NCBI GenBank assembly: GCA_002292945.1
Contig: DBCG01000011.1
Location: forward strand, 1 to 7,918
Origin: Proteobacteria bacterium UBA964
GTDB lineage: Bacteria; Pseudomonadota; Gammaproteobacteria; Steroidobacterales; Steroidobacteraceae
Direction of reading: 5' to 3'
DNA length: 7,918 bases
In this document: positions 1-6,544 of the stretch, in pieces
Numbering within the stretch: the stretch's first letter is position 1
Layout of the letters: each line of letters starts with the position of its first letter
Made by a program: the position numbers and the translations under genes
Notes under the pieces: model-generated
The model's database searches: none
The model's input: only the letters and a program-made list of their open reading frames with translations
What the model was told of the DNA's origin: nothing

Positions 1-198
1 GCTGCCATGGAAGCCGCTGCCGCTGCCGCCGCAGCCGCCGCGGCCGCAACCGCCGCCACAGCGGAACACGCCGAGACCGCCAGCCTGCACGCTGCGGCCG
101 AAGCCACGGCTGCGACGCGAAAGGCGATCGATGCGGCTGCAGAAGCCGCGCGGCTCGCGCAGGCCGCCGCCAGCGCGGTCCGCCGCGACGAGGGCTGA
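1..198 (+). CDS. C-terminal end of an alanine-rich protein, 5' truncated by the window
   Basis: The reading frame is open from the first base and ends at a TGA at 196-198, so this is most likely the tail of a gene that starts upstream; the ATG at position 7 lies inside an alanine run and has no ribosome binding site. About half of the 65 visible residues are alanine. A nearly pure Ala/Thr tract is followed by a stretch with regularly spaced Glu, Arg and Lys that would form an amphipathic helix, perhaps a coiled coil. The protein ends in Arg-Arg-Asp-Glu-Gly. The family cannot be recognised: alanine-rich helical tails occur in phasin-like, histone H1-like and envelope proteins. A chance open frame in GC-rich DNA is the alternative. 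Confidence 0.5.
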   Translation, partial: AAMEAAAAAAAAAAAATAATAEHAETASLHAAAEATAATRKAIDAAAEAARLAQAAASAVRRDEG

Positions 199-204
199 AT
201 ACGC

Positions 205-233
205 TTGCCAAGAAGCCCACGCTCATCCATCAT
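205..233 (+). promoter_or_regulatory. Putative sigma-70-type promoter for the cobalamin operon
   Basis: TTGCCA at 205-210 matches five of six -35 bases. After a 17-base spacer, CATCAT at 228-233 matches four of six -10 bases. The predicted start near 240 lies just before the riboswitch begins, which is where the promoter of a riboswitch-led transcript must be. This is motif matching only, with no experimental support. Confidence 0.35.
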
Positions 234-243
234 GGATTCGTCG

Positions 244-460
244 AGGTGTTCCGTATCGGCGCGCAAGCGTCGGTGACGGAGTGAAACGGGAAGCCGGTGC
301 GAGCTTGTAAGCTCCAGCCCGGCACTGCCCCCGCAACGGTGAATGGGTGGTACCGATCAACCCGCCACTGCAGTCCGGTGTCATAGCCGCGCTGCGGGAA
401 GGCGATCGGGACCGCGGGCCTTCATAAAGCCTGCCCCATGAGTCCGGAGACCGGCCTAGA
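244..460 (+). ncRNA. Cobalamin (AdoCbl) riboswitch
   Basis: This untranslated leader shows the conserved landmarks of the cobalamin riboswitch class in the right order. GAAACGGGAAGCCGGTGCG is at 283-301, the core segment CGGCACTGCCCCCGCAACGGT at 320-340 (slightly degenerate at its edge), a GCGGGAAGG element near 394-402, and the terminal B12 box GAGTCCGGAGACCGGCC at 440-456. The RNA binds adenosylcobalamin and represses the downstream genes when B12 is plentiful. The genes that follow are a B12 receptor and three cobalamin-assembly enzymes, which independently supports the call. The 5' edge is approximate because the outer P1 stem was not clearly resolved by eye; the 3' edge is set just past the B12 box. 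Confidence 0.95.
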
Positions 461-484
461 CATCATCCCGGACTGCGGTGGGCA

Positions 485-583
485 GACAGGAGCGGGTCGG
501 CCCGTCTTGGGTCCGCTTGTTTCCTGTCCCTTTCGCACCCGGTCGTCAAAGACCATGGGGCGCGGGAAAGCGCCCTCAGGAGA
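485..583 (+). promoter_or_regulatory. Expression platform of the riboswitch with btuB ribosome binding site
   Basis: Two hairpins lie between the B12 box and btuB. The first pairs GACAGGA (485-491) with TCCTGTC (522-528) and continues inward as GCGG (492-495) with CCGC (513-516) across a bulge; a competing small hairpin, CGGG-TCGG-CCCG, occupies 493-504. The second is GGGCGC (558-563) with GCGCCC (570-575) around the loop GGGAAA, directly before the Shine-Dalgarno AGGAGA (578-583), which sits 6 bases from the btuB ATG. No U tract follows either stem, so control at translation initiation seems likelier than intrinsic termination. That mode of control is inferred. Confidence 0.5.
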
Positions 584-589
584 CTATCC

Positions 590-2455
590 ATGTTCCATCT
601 GAGCCGGGTGCTCATCGCCCAGTGCTGCCTGCTCCTTTCAATCCTCGGCGCGTCGACCGCGGCCAGGGCAGCGACCGATCGGACTGCCGCCGAGCTCGAA
701 GAGGTCATCGTCACCGCCAGCCGCCGTGCTGAACCGATCGACAAAGCCCTCGCATCGGTCAGCGTGGTCGATCGCGCGGCGATCGAAGGTCGCCAGTACG
801 CAAGCTTCGAGCGGCTGTTGTCCGACCTGCCTGGGATCTCGATCACCAACAACGGGGGCATCGGCAAAGCGAGCTCGATCTTCATCCGCGGCGCCGAGTC
901 CGATCACAGCTTGGTGCTGGTCAACGGCCTTCGCTGGGGCTCCACCACCCTCGGTACCTCTTCATTGCAAGATCTGCCGCTCGAACTCATCGAGCGGGTA
1001 GAGGTCGTGCGCGGACCGCGCTCGGCCCTGTATGGTGCCGATGCACTCGGCGGTGTCATCCAGATCTTCACCCGTCGCCCCGCTGCCGATGAGCGGCTGC
1101 AGCGTGAGGCCTCTGTCGGTGTCGGCTCTTCCGGGACCGAGCGTGCCGCGCTCAACGTAGGCACTACGACCGATCGCGGCTTCTGGCAGCTCGGCGGAGC
1201 TTGGACCGGATCCGACGGCACCAACGCCTGTCGTGGATTCGGCGCACCGCAGTTCGTCGGTTGTTTCACCGACGAACCGGACGCAGACGGCTACCGGAAC
1301 GCGTCGCTCACCGCGCGTGCCGGCGCACAACTCGGATCGAATGGACTGCTCGAAGTGTCGGGATCGCTGACCGAAGGGCGCGTGGAATTCGACGGTTCGT
1401 TCCAGAACGTCGCGGAGTTCCGCCACAGCGTCCTCGGGGGCGCCTACACCCAAGAGACCGCGGACAAGACCCGCATCGTCGCGCAGTTCGGTCGGACCAG
1501 CGACGACAGCGACAATTATTCGGAGGGCGCGTTTGTCTCGCGTTTCGACACCGCCCGCGATTCGGCATCGCTGCAGGCCGATCTCACGCTGCGGCCCGAG
1601 ATCATCCTGACGCTCGGCACCGACTATCTGCGGGACACCGTCGAGAGCACCACCGCGTACACGGAGACCGCGCGCCGCAACCTCGCGGCGTTCACCGCTT
1701 TGCAGGGCTCGCTCGGCAGTCATTCCGTGCAGGCCGGCGTGCGGTACGATGACAACCAACGCTACGGCAGCAAGACGACCGGCTCGCTCGGCTGGGGCTG
1801 GGATCTCTCGCCGCAATGGCGGTGGGTGGCGACCGCTGGCGATGGATTCAAGGCGCCGAGTTTCAACGAACTCTACTTCCCCGGGTTCAGCAACTCCGCG
1901 CTGCGGCCGGAGCGTTCGACCAGCTTGGAGACGAGCCTGCGCTGGAAAGCCCAGAATGCGACGGCAGCGATCTCGGTGTATCGGAACTCCATCGACGACC
2001 TGATCGGCTTCGATGCGAGCTTCAAGCCCGCGAACATCGACAAGACCCGCATCGAAGGCGTCGAACTGACGGCGCAGACAACGATCGGCCCGTGGCGGCT
2101 CGACGGTTCGGCCGAGTGGCTGTCGCCCATCAACCGCTCCGCAGGTGTCGATCAAGGCAAGGTCCTGCCGCGTCGCGCCCGCAACATCGTCCGTACCGAT
2201 GTCGAACGTCGATGGCAGCGCGGCAGTGTCGGGGTCCGCGCCCAATATCAAGGAGGTCGCTTCGACAACCTCGCCAACACCCGGGCGCTCGACGCCTACC
2301 TGACCGTCGACCTTCGCGCCGAATGGCGGATATCTGCGGCATTGCTCCTCCAGGCGCGGCTCGACAACCTGTCTGACGAGACCTACGAATCGGCGAGCTT
2401 CTATCCGCAACCGGGGCGAGAGTGGCATGTCGGCATCCGGTATGCCGCTCGCTGA
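590..2455 (+). CDS. btuB: TonB-dependent vitamin B12 outer-membrane receptor BtuB
   Basis: This 621-residue protein binds cobalamin at the cell surface and imports it through the outer membrane with energy from TonB. An N-terminal signal peptide (about residues 1-27, hydrophobic core then Ala-Arg-Ala) is followed by a TonB box, EEVIVTA, at 37-43. The plug domain (about 45-160) carries FIRGAESDHSLVLVNG at 98-113 and VRGPRSALYGADALGGV at 140-156, the latter closely resembling the E. coli BtuB plug. The remainder is a 22-strand-type barrel with a YES...GREW C-terminal region. Length matches the family (E. coli BtuB is about 614). Two cysteines in a predicted early extracellular loop (NAC...VGC) could form a disulfide. 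The last residue is Arg rather than the usual aromatic residue. The start is fixed by AGGAGA at 578-583. The riboswitch directly upstream supports cobalamin over a siderophore as substrate. Confidence 0.95.
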   Translation: MFHLSRVLIAQCCLLLSILGASTAARAATDRTAAELEEVIVTASRRAEPIDKALASVSVVDRAAIEGRQYASFERLLSDLPGISITNNGGIGKASSIFIRGAESDHSLVLVNGLRWGSTTLGTSSLQDLPLELIERVEVVRGPRSALYGADALGGVIQIFTRRPAADERLQREASVGVGSSGTERAALNVGTTTDRGFWQLGGAWTGSDGTNACRGFGAPQFVGCFTDEPDADGYRNASLTARAGAQLGSNGLLEVSGSLTEGRVEFDGSFQNVAEFRHSVLGGAYTQETADKTRIVAQFGRTSDDSDNYSEGAFVSRFDTARDSASLQADLTLRPEIILTLGTDYLRDTVESTTAYTETARRNLAAFTALQGSLGSHSVQAGVRYDDNQRYGSKTTGSLGWGWDLSPQWRWVATAGDGFKAPSFNELYFPGFSNSALRPERSTSLETSLRWKAQNATAAISVYRNSIDDLIGFDASFKPANIDKTRIEGVELTAQTTIGPWRLDGSAEWLSPINRSAGVDQGKVLPRRARNIVRTDVERRWQRGSVGVRAQYQGGRFDNLANTRALDAYLTVDLRAEWRISAALLLQARLDNLSDETYESASFYPQPGREWHVGIRYAAR

Positions 2456-2462
2456 GCCCGAC

Positions 2463-3527
2463 ATGACACCCCTCGAGACAGAGGAAACGCTGCGTCGGTC
2501 GGTCCGGGCGCGACTCGATCGGCTGACCAAGCCGCAAGGCTCACTCGGTCGTCTCGAGGACCTGGTCGTCGAGTTGTGCGTGATCCAGGGCGATCTGCAC
2601 CCCCAAGTCTCGCAGGCCGAGCTCTTGTTGTTCGCAGCAGACCACGGGATCAGCGACGAGGGAGTGAGCGCCTTCCCCCGCGTCGTCACCGCACAGATGG
2701 TCGGTAATTTCCTTCGCGGCGGCGCAGCGGCGAGCGTCCTCTCGAGACTCCATGGCTGCGGGTTGCGGGTGATCGATGTCGGCGTGGATGCCGATCTCGA
2801 TCCACATCCGTTGCTGCAACAGTCAAAGATCGCCCGCGGCACGGCCAACATGCTGCACGCTGACGCGATGTCGACGGCGCAGCTGCAGCAAGCGCTGCAG
2901 ATCGGACGTGACACGGCGATCGAAGCCATCGACCGCGGCAATCGTGTCCTGCTCTTCGGCGAGATGGGGATCGGCAACACCTCTGCGAGCTCGCTGTTGT
3001 TGGCGGGTTTCAGCGGATCGTCCTTGGCCGAATGCGTCGGACCGGGCACCGGACTCGATACGGCCGGTGTCGCGCGCAAACTCGCGATCCTCGAGCAGGT
3101 CCGTGGTCGCAGCGCCGCATCACCGCCGCCCTCGGACCCCGTGGCAGCGGCCCACGCGATGCTGCAGCGATGGGGAGGCTTCGAGATCGCAGCCTTGGTC
3201 GGCGCGATCGGCGCCACGGTCGCCGCGAGGGCCGTGCCGTTGATCGACGGTTTCTCGGTCAGCGTGGCCGCCCTCATCGCCGACCGGCTGGCCCCGGGCG
3301 TACTGCGACGCTGTGTCTTCAGTCACTGTTCCGCCGAACCTGCTCACGCGCACCTGCTGCGCCGCATCGGCGTGGAACCCTTGCTGTCCTTGGGGCTGCG
3401 GCTCGGCGAGGGCAGCGGCGCCCTGCTCGCATTGCCCTTGTTGCGTAGCAGCGTCGCCTTCTACGAGCAGATGGCGAGCTTCGACGATGCCGGGGTCAGC
3501 GATCGTCCGAAGGAGGATGGACCATGA
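2463..3527 (+). CDS. cobT: Nicotinate-nucleotide-dimethylbenzimidazole phosphoribosyltransferase CobT
   Basis: CobT transfers phosphoribose from nicotinate mononucleotide to 5,6-dimethylbenzimidazole, making alpha-ribazole phosphate for the lower ligand of cobalamin. From the ATG at 2463 the protein is 354 residues, the usual family length. Family motifs are LTKPQGSLGRLE (21-32), DHGISDEGVSAFP (60-72), NFLRGGAAASVL (82-93), GEMGIGNTSAS (166-176), GPGTGL (193-198) and LGEGSGA (314-320). The glutamate of the last motif is residue 316, corresponding to the catalytic Glu317 of the Salmonella enzyme; that agreement favours this start. In-frame ATGs at 2427 and 2442 would overlap btuB by 29 or 14 bases and add 12 or 7 residues; none of the three has a strong ribosome binding site. 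It lies 7 bases after btuB and is probably translationally coupled to it. Confidence 0.95.
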   Translation: MTPLETEETLRRSVRARLDRLTKPQGSLGRLEDLVVELCVIQGDLHPQVSQAELLLFAADHGISDEGVSAFPRVVTAQMVGNFLRGGAAASVLSRLHGCGLRVIDVGVDADLDPHPLLQQSKIARGTANMLHADAMSTAQLQQALQIGRDTAIEAIDRGNRVLLFGEMGIGNTSASSLLLAGFSGSSLAECVGPGTGLDTAGVARKLAILEQVRGRSAASPPPSDPVAAAHAMLQRWGGFEIAALVGAIGATVAARAVPLIDGFSVSVAALIADRLAPGVLRRCVFSHCSAEPAHAHLLRRIGVEPLLSLGLRLGEGSGALLALPLLRSSVAFYEQMASFDDAGVSDRPKEDGP

Positions 3528-4285
3528 GCGCGCAGTGGCGGGTGTTCCTGGCGGCGGTTCAGTATTTCACCCGGCTTCCCGTGCCTGCTTCGGTCGGACA
3601 CTCCCAGCAGTTGCTGGATGACGCCGCGCGCTATTTCCCGGCCGTCGGCACTCTGGTCGGGGTTGCGTCAGCAGCGACGTTCTTCGTGGGCAGCCTGCTG
3701 CTGCCACCGACGGTCGCCGCACTGCTCGCCGTCGGTGTCGCCGTGTGGATCCCCGGCGCCTTCCACGAGGATGGGCTTGCCGACGCCATCGACGGGATCG
3801 GTGGCGGTTACGAACGGCAACGCATCCTCGAGATCATGCGTGACTCCCGCATCGGGACCTACGGCGCGGTGGCGTTGCTGCTCAGCATCGGGCTGCGGGT
3901 GTCGATACTGGCGGCACTGCCTGTCGATCTCGGCTGCCTCTTATTGATCGTCGGGCACACCTGCAGCCGTCATGCCGGGATCGTCCTGATGTGGCTGCTG
4001 CCCTATGTCAGAGAGGACGAATCTCGCGCGAAACCCTTATCGCGTAGCCTGAGTCTGAACGCCATGCTGGTCGCTTCGTCCACCGCACTCGTCGCGTTCG
4101 CGCTCGGCGTCGCCTACGAGCCGGCGCTCCTCGGCGGACTGCCGCTCGCCTTGGTCGCGCAGCTCTACTGGTACCGCGTCCTCCGGCGCAACCTGCAGGG
4201 CTACACCGGCGATTGCCTGGGCGCCGCACAACAGATCACCGAGGTGAGCCTCGGGGTGGGTCTGCTCGCCGCATGGTCTATCTGA
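3524..4285 (+). CDS. cobS: Adenosylcobinamide-GDP ribazoletransferase (cobalamin synthase) CobS
   Basis: This integral inner-membrane enzyme joins adenosylcobinamide-GDP to alpha-ribazole (or its phosphate), the step that completes the nucleotide loop of cobalamin. At 253 residues it has normal CobS length. Diagnostic motifs are FTRLPVP (15-21), FHEDGLADAIDG (80-91, the acidic metal-binding signature), RDSRIGTYG (106-114) and GYTGDCLGA (226-234). Hydrophobic stretches near 42-78, 115-145, 150-162 and 183-215 fit a multi-pass membrane protein. The start is well determined: AGGAGG at 3511-3516 lies 7 bases before the ATG, and the ATG overlaps the cobT stop as ATGA. This is the strongest ribosome binding site in the operon. 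It works directly on the CobT product, so the gene order follows the pathway. Confidence 0.96.
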   Translation: MSAQWRVFLAAVQYFTRLPVPASVGHSQQLLDDAARYFPAVGTLVGVASAATFFVGSLLLPPTVAALLAVGVAVWIPGAFHEDGLADAIDGIGGGYERQRILEIMRDSRIGTYGAVALLLSIGLRVSILAALPVDLGCLLLIVGHTCSRHAGIVLMWLLPYVREDESRAKPLSRSLSLNAMLVASSTALVAFALGVAYEPALLGGLPLALVAQLYWYRVLRRNLQGYTGDCLGAAQQITEVSLGVGLLAAWSI

Positions 4286-4836
4286 TCCGCCACACCACCC
4301 CGGCCATCGAAGCCGGCGTCTGCTACGGACGCTCGGACATCGCTCTGGCCGACACGGCGCCTGACGAGATCGCCGCGGCGCTCGACGCCATCCCGGACCT
4401 TGCGATCGTCTACTCGAGTCCCGCGCAGCGTTGTCTGCGTCTCGCAGAGGCGGTCGCCGCTGCACAGGGTATCGATCACCGGACCGACCCCAGACTTCAA
4501 GAGATCGATTTCGGCGGCTGGGAAGGGCGTCGTTGGGATGACATTCCCGTGGCCGATATCGCGCGCTGGGACGCGCAGCTTTGGGACCACCCACCCGGGG
4601 GCGGCGAGTCCTTCCGTGATCTTTGGCAACGCGTCGCCGAGTTCAGCGACGAGGTGTTACGGCCGTTCGCAGAGGCCGCAGACCGTCATGCGCTCGTGGT
4701 CTCACATCACGGTCCGTTGCGGGTGCTGCACTGCCTGGGATCGGGTCTGACCCATGCCCAGCTGTTCGACACGAAGTTCGGGTTCGGCGCTTCGGGCTTG
4801 CGCCGATGGGTCGACACCCGATCCACCCGCGTTTAA
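4273..4836 (+). CDS. cobC: Alpha-ribazole phosphatase, histidine phosphatase superfamily (CobC)
   Basis: CobC removes the 5'-phosphate from alpha-ribazole phosphate (or from cobalamin phosphate), finishing the lower-ligand branch. The 187-residue protein starts YLIRHTTP, with the phosphohistidine pair Arg6-His7; a Thr replaces the Gly of the superfamily RHG motif, a common variant in proteobacterial CobC proteins. CYGRSD (17-22), SSPAQRC (48-54, Arg53), LQEIDFGGWEGR (75-86, Glu77) and VVSHHGPLR (142-150, catalytic His145) complete the active site. The ATG at 4273 puts RHT at the extreme N-terminus, as the fold requires; an upstream in-frame start at 4213 would add a basic, unmatched 20-residue leader inside cobS. 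The start overlaps cobS by 13 bases, implying coupled translation. A generic histidine phosphatase is possible by sequence, but the operon context makes CobC likely. Confidence 0.92.
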   Translation: MVYLIRHTTPAIEAGVCYGRSDIALADTAPDEIAAALDAIPDLAIVYSSPAQRCLRLAEAVAAAQGIDHRTDPRLQEIDFGGWEGRRWDDIPVADIARWDAQLWDHPPGGGESFRDLWQRVAEFSDEVLRPFAEAADRHALVVSHHGPLRVLHCLGSGLTHAQLFDTKFGFGASGLRRWVDTRSTRV

Positions 4837-5576
4837 AACCCCTCGTCCGCTCTGAGATAGCGCCATTGCCCGACGGGTAGCGAGCCGAGCATCACCCGAC
4901 CGGTGCGGATGCGCTTCAGACCCGTGACCGTGAGCCCTACGATCTCGCACATGCGACGGATCTGGCGCTTGCGGCCCTCTCGCAGGCCGAAACGCAACTG
5001 ATCCTCGTTCTGCCAGGACACCTGCGCAGCCTTCAAGGTCACGCCATCCAGCGTCAATCCGAGCCGCAACCGCGCCATGCCATCCGGGGCCATCTCGCCC
5101 TGAACGCGCACGAGATATTCCTTCTCGACATCGTTGCCGCCGATCAGCTGCTTCGCGACGCGCCCGTCTTGGGTGTAGACCATGAGGCCGGTCGAATCGA
5201 TATCGAGCCGTCCAGCCGGCGCGAGGCCATCGAGGTGCCGCGGCTCGAAGCGCCGGCCTGAGGTATCGCCGCTCCAGCGGTTCTCCGGCCGGATCAACAC
5301 CGACGCCGGCTCGTATCCGTCCTCAGCCTGACCAGAGACATAGCCGATCGGTTTGTTGAGGAGGACAGTGACGAGTTCCGCCTGCTGCGCACGCGCGCGA
5401 CGATCGACCTCGATGCGCGCCTCGCGGCTCACGCGCGTGCCGAGCACATCGACGACCTGCCTATCGACTTTCACCCATCCCGCGACGATCCACGCCTCCG
5501 CTTCGCGGCGCGAGCAGAGCCCGAGCTCACCCATGCGCTTGGAGAGTCGCGGCAGATCGTCGGCGTCGGAGGTCAT
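4833..5576 (-). CDS. RluF/RsuA-family rRNA pseudouridine synthase
   Basis: The 247-residue enzyme isomerises a uridine in ribosomal RNA to pseudouridine. An S4 RNA-binding domain covers about residues 10-55 (LSKRMGELGLCSRREAEAWI). The catalytic domain contains LNKPIGYVSG (73-82), the active-site motif AGRLDIDSTG (121-130, catalytic Asp125), GNDVEKEYLV (147-156) and LREGRKRQIRRMCE (198-211). The GNDxEKEYLV segment resembles E. coli RluF (23S U2604), but the exact target base cannot be assigned. Between the LNKP and GRLD motifs there is a longer, charged insert (about 84-120) than in E. coli RluF. No good ribosome binding site precedes the ATG at 5576. The gene follows the dioxygenase gene by 35 bases on the same strand and may share its transcript. 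Its TAA overlaps the cobC TAA in the palindrome TTTAAA. Confidence 0.9.
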   Translation of the reverse strand: MTSDADDLPRLSKRMGELGLCSRREAEAWIVAGWVKVDRQVVDVLGTRVSREARIEVDRRARAQQAELVTVLLNKPIGYVSGQAEDGYEPASVLIRPENRWSGDTSGRRFEPRHLDGLAPAGRLDIDSTGLMVYTQDGRVAKQLIGGNDVEKEYLVRVQGEMAPDGMARLRLGLTLDGVTLKAAQVSWQNEDQLRFGLREGRKRQIRRMCEIVGLTVTGLKRIRTGRVMLGSLPVGQWRYLRADEGF

Positions 5577-5611
5577 CGTGACATGATAGCGCGTCGCCGG
5601 CGTGCAGCCCT

Positions 5612-6487
5612 CTAAAGGGCATCCATCGGGATCTTGAGGTACGAGATGCCGTTGGACTCCGGCGGCGGGCGCTCACCTGCACGGATGTTGATCTGCACCG
5701 AAGGCAGGATGAGCACGGGCATCTCCAACGTCGCATCGCGGCGCGTCCGCATCTCGACGAACTGGGTCTCGCTGATGCCGTCGCGCACATGGATGTTCTT
5801 GGCACGCTGTTCGGCGACCGTGGTCTCGAAGGCGACCGGTCGGTCCTGCGGCGGATAGTCGTGGCACATGAAGAGCCGCGTCTCGGGCGGTAAGCCAAGG
5901 ATCCGGTGCACGGAGGCGTAGAGCGTCTTTGCGTCGCCACCCGGGAAGTCGCAGCGTGCGGTCCCGACATCCGGCATGAAGAGCGTGTCGCCGACGAACA
6001 CCGCATCACCGACCCGATAGGCCATGCACGCAGGCGTGTGGCCCGGCACCGCCATCGCTCTCGCCTCCAAGCGACCGATGTGGAACACCTGATCGTCCTC
6101 GAGCAGCACATCGAACTGCGAGCCGTCGACGCGGAACCCGGGTTCAAGGTTGAACACCTGCTTGAACACCTGCTGCACGGCCGTGATCTTGTGACCGATC
6201 GCGATCTTCCCGCCGAGCTTGCTCTTCAGATACGGCGCAGCGCTGAGATGATCGGCGTGCGCGTGGGTCTCGAGAATGCATTCCACGCGAAGCTCGTTCG
6301 CCGTGACGAACTCCACCACCTTGTCGGCAGAGATGCTGCGTGTGCGGCCCGACTTCGGGTCGTAGTCCAGCACCGGATCGATGATGGCACAGGCCGTGCC
6401 GGGCCCGTCATGGACGATGTAGGTCACGGTCGATGTGGTCGCATCGAAGACGCTCTGGATCTGCGGTGCCGAGACGGAAGTGGTCAT
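5612..6487 (-). CDS. Persulfide dioxygenase-like metallo-beta-lactamase-fold protein (ETHE1/Blh type)
   Basis: Proteins of this group are mononuclear iron enzymes that oxidise glutathione persulfide to sulfite with O2, clearing sulfide-derived sulfane sulfur in the cytoplasm. The 291-residue protein carries THAHADHLSA (74-83, metal-site His75, His77, Asp79, His80), PGHTPACMAY (148-157, His150), GDTLFMPDVGTARCDFPGGD (166-185, Asp167) and CHDYPP (208-213). The last two long motifs are typical of persulfide dioxygenases rather than glyoxalase II or lactamases. GGAG at 6494-6497 lies 6 bases before the ATG at 6487 and selects it over an in-frame ATG at 6499. Plant-pathogen Blh proteins carry an extra DUF442 domain; it is absent here. 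Divergence from a BigR-like repressor and YedE proteins supports a role in sulfide detoxification. Substrate is inferred from family and context. Confidence 0.9.
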   Translation of the reverse strand: MTTSVSAPQIQSVFDATTSTVTYIVHDGPGTACAIIDPVLDYDPKSGRTRSISADKVVEFVTANELRVECILETHAHADHLSAAPYLKSKLGGKIAIGHKITAVQQVFKQVFNLEPGFRVDGSQFDVLLEDDQVFHIGRLEARAMAVPGHTPACMAYRVGDAVFVGDTLFMPDVGTARCDFPGGDAKTLYASVHRILGLPPETRLFMCHDYPPQDRPVAFETTVAEQRAKNIHVRDGISETQFVEMRTRRDATLEMPVLILPSVQINIRAGERPPPESNGISYLKIPMDAL

Positions 6488-6493
6488 ACCGTA

Positions 6494-6497
6494 CTCC
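6494..6497 (-). promoter_or_regulatory. Ribosome binding site of the persulfide dioxygenase gene
   Basis: On the minus strand GGAG ends 6 bases before the ATG at 6487. The alternative ATG at 6499 overlaps this element and has no Shine-Dalgarno of its own, so the site decides the start. Confidence 0.7.
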
Positions 6498-6511
6498 ATC
6501 CGAAATAGTCT

Positions 6512-6539
6512 AAATATTATGTTTACTTATATAATATTT
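6512..6539. promoter_or_regulatory. Inverted repeat, probable operator of the BigR-like repressor
   Basis: AAATATTAT (6512-6520) and ATAATATTT (6531-6539) form a perfect 9-bp inverted repeat with a 10-base spacer. Centre-to-centre spacing of the arms (19 bases) is close to two helical turns, fitting a dimeric winged-helix repressor. It overlaps the -10 of the leftward promoter and the -35 and spacer of the rightward one, so a single bound dimer could silence both. A weaker imperfect palindrome, CAATA...TATTG (6542-6558), covers the rightward -10 and could be a second site. Known BigR operators are also AT-rich dyads; binding here is inferred. Confidence 0.6.
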
Positions 6540-6544
6540 TACAA
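6516..6544 (-). promoter_or_regulatory. Predicted promoter of the persulfide dioxygenase gene
   Basis: Reading leftward, TTGTAA (6544-6539) matches four of six -35 bases. A 17-base spacer is followed by CATAAT (6521-6516), which matches five of six -10 bases. Transcription would begin near 6509, leaving a leader of about 20 bases before the ATG at 6487. The -10 lies in the left arm of the inverted repeat, so a bound repressor would block it. Prediction from motifs only. Confidence 0.55.

Noticed and set aside
225..237. ATCCA-TCA-TGGAT hairpin between the first gene and the riboswitch
   Set aside because: A 5-bp stem with a 3-base loop and no T tract; it also overlaps the proposed -10, so it is not a convincing terminator.
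463..907. Minus-strand frames of 140 and 89 codons opposite the btuB start and leader
   Set aside because: They lie antisense to the riboswitch expression platform and the BtuB signal peptide and plug, with no motif and no ribosome binding site noticed.
962..3277. A 771-codon open frame on the minus strand opposite btuB and cobT
   Set aside because: It is antisense to two genes with clear family motifs, has a composition rich in Arg, Ser, Ala and Pro, and shows no recognisable domain. Long antisense open frames are common in GC-rich DNA.
5906..6508. A 200-codon plus-strand frame opposite the dioxygenase gene
   Set aside because: The opposite strand encodes a protein with complete metal-site motifs; this frame is a His- and Arg-rich complement of it with no family signature.
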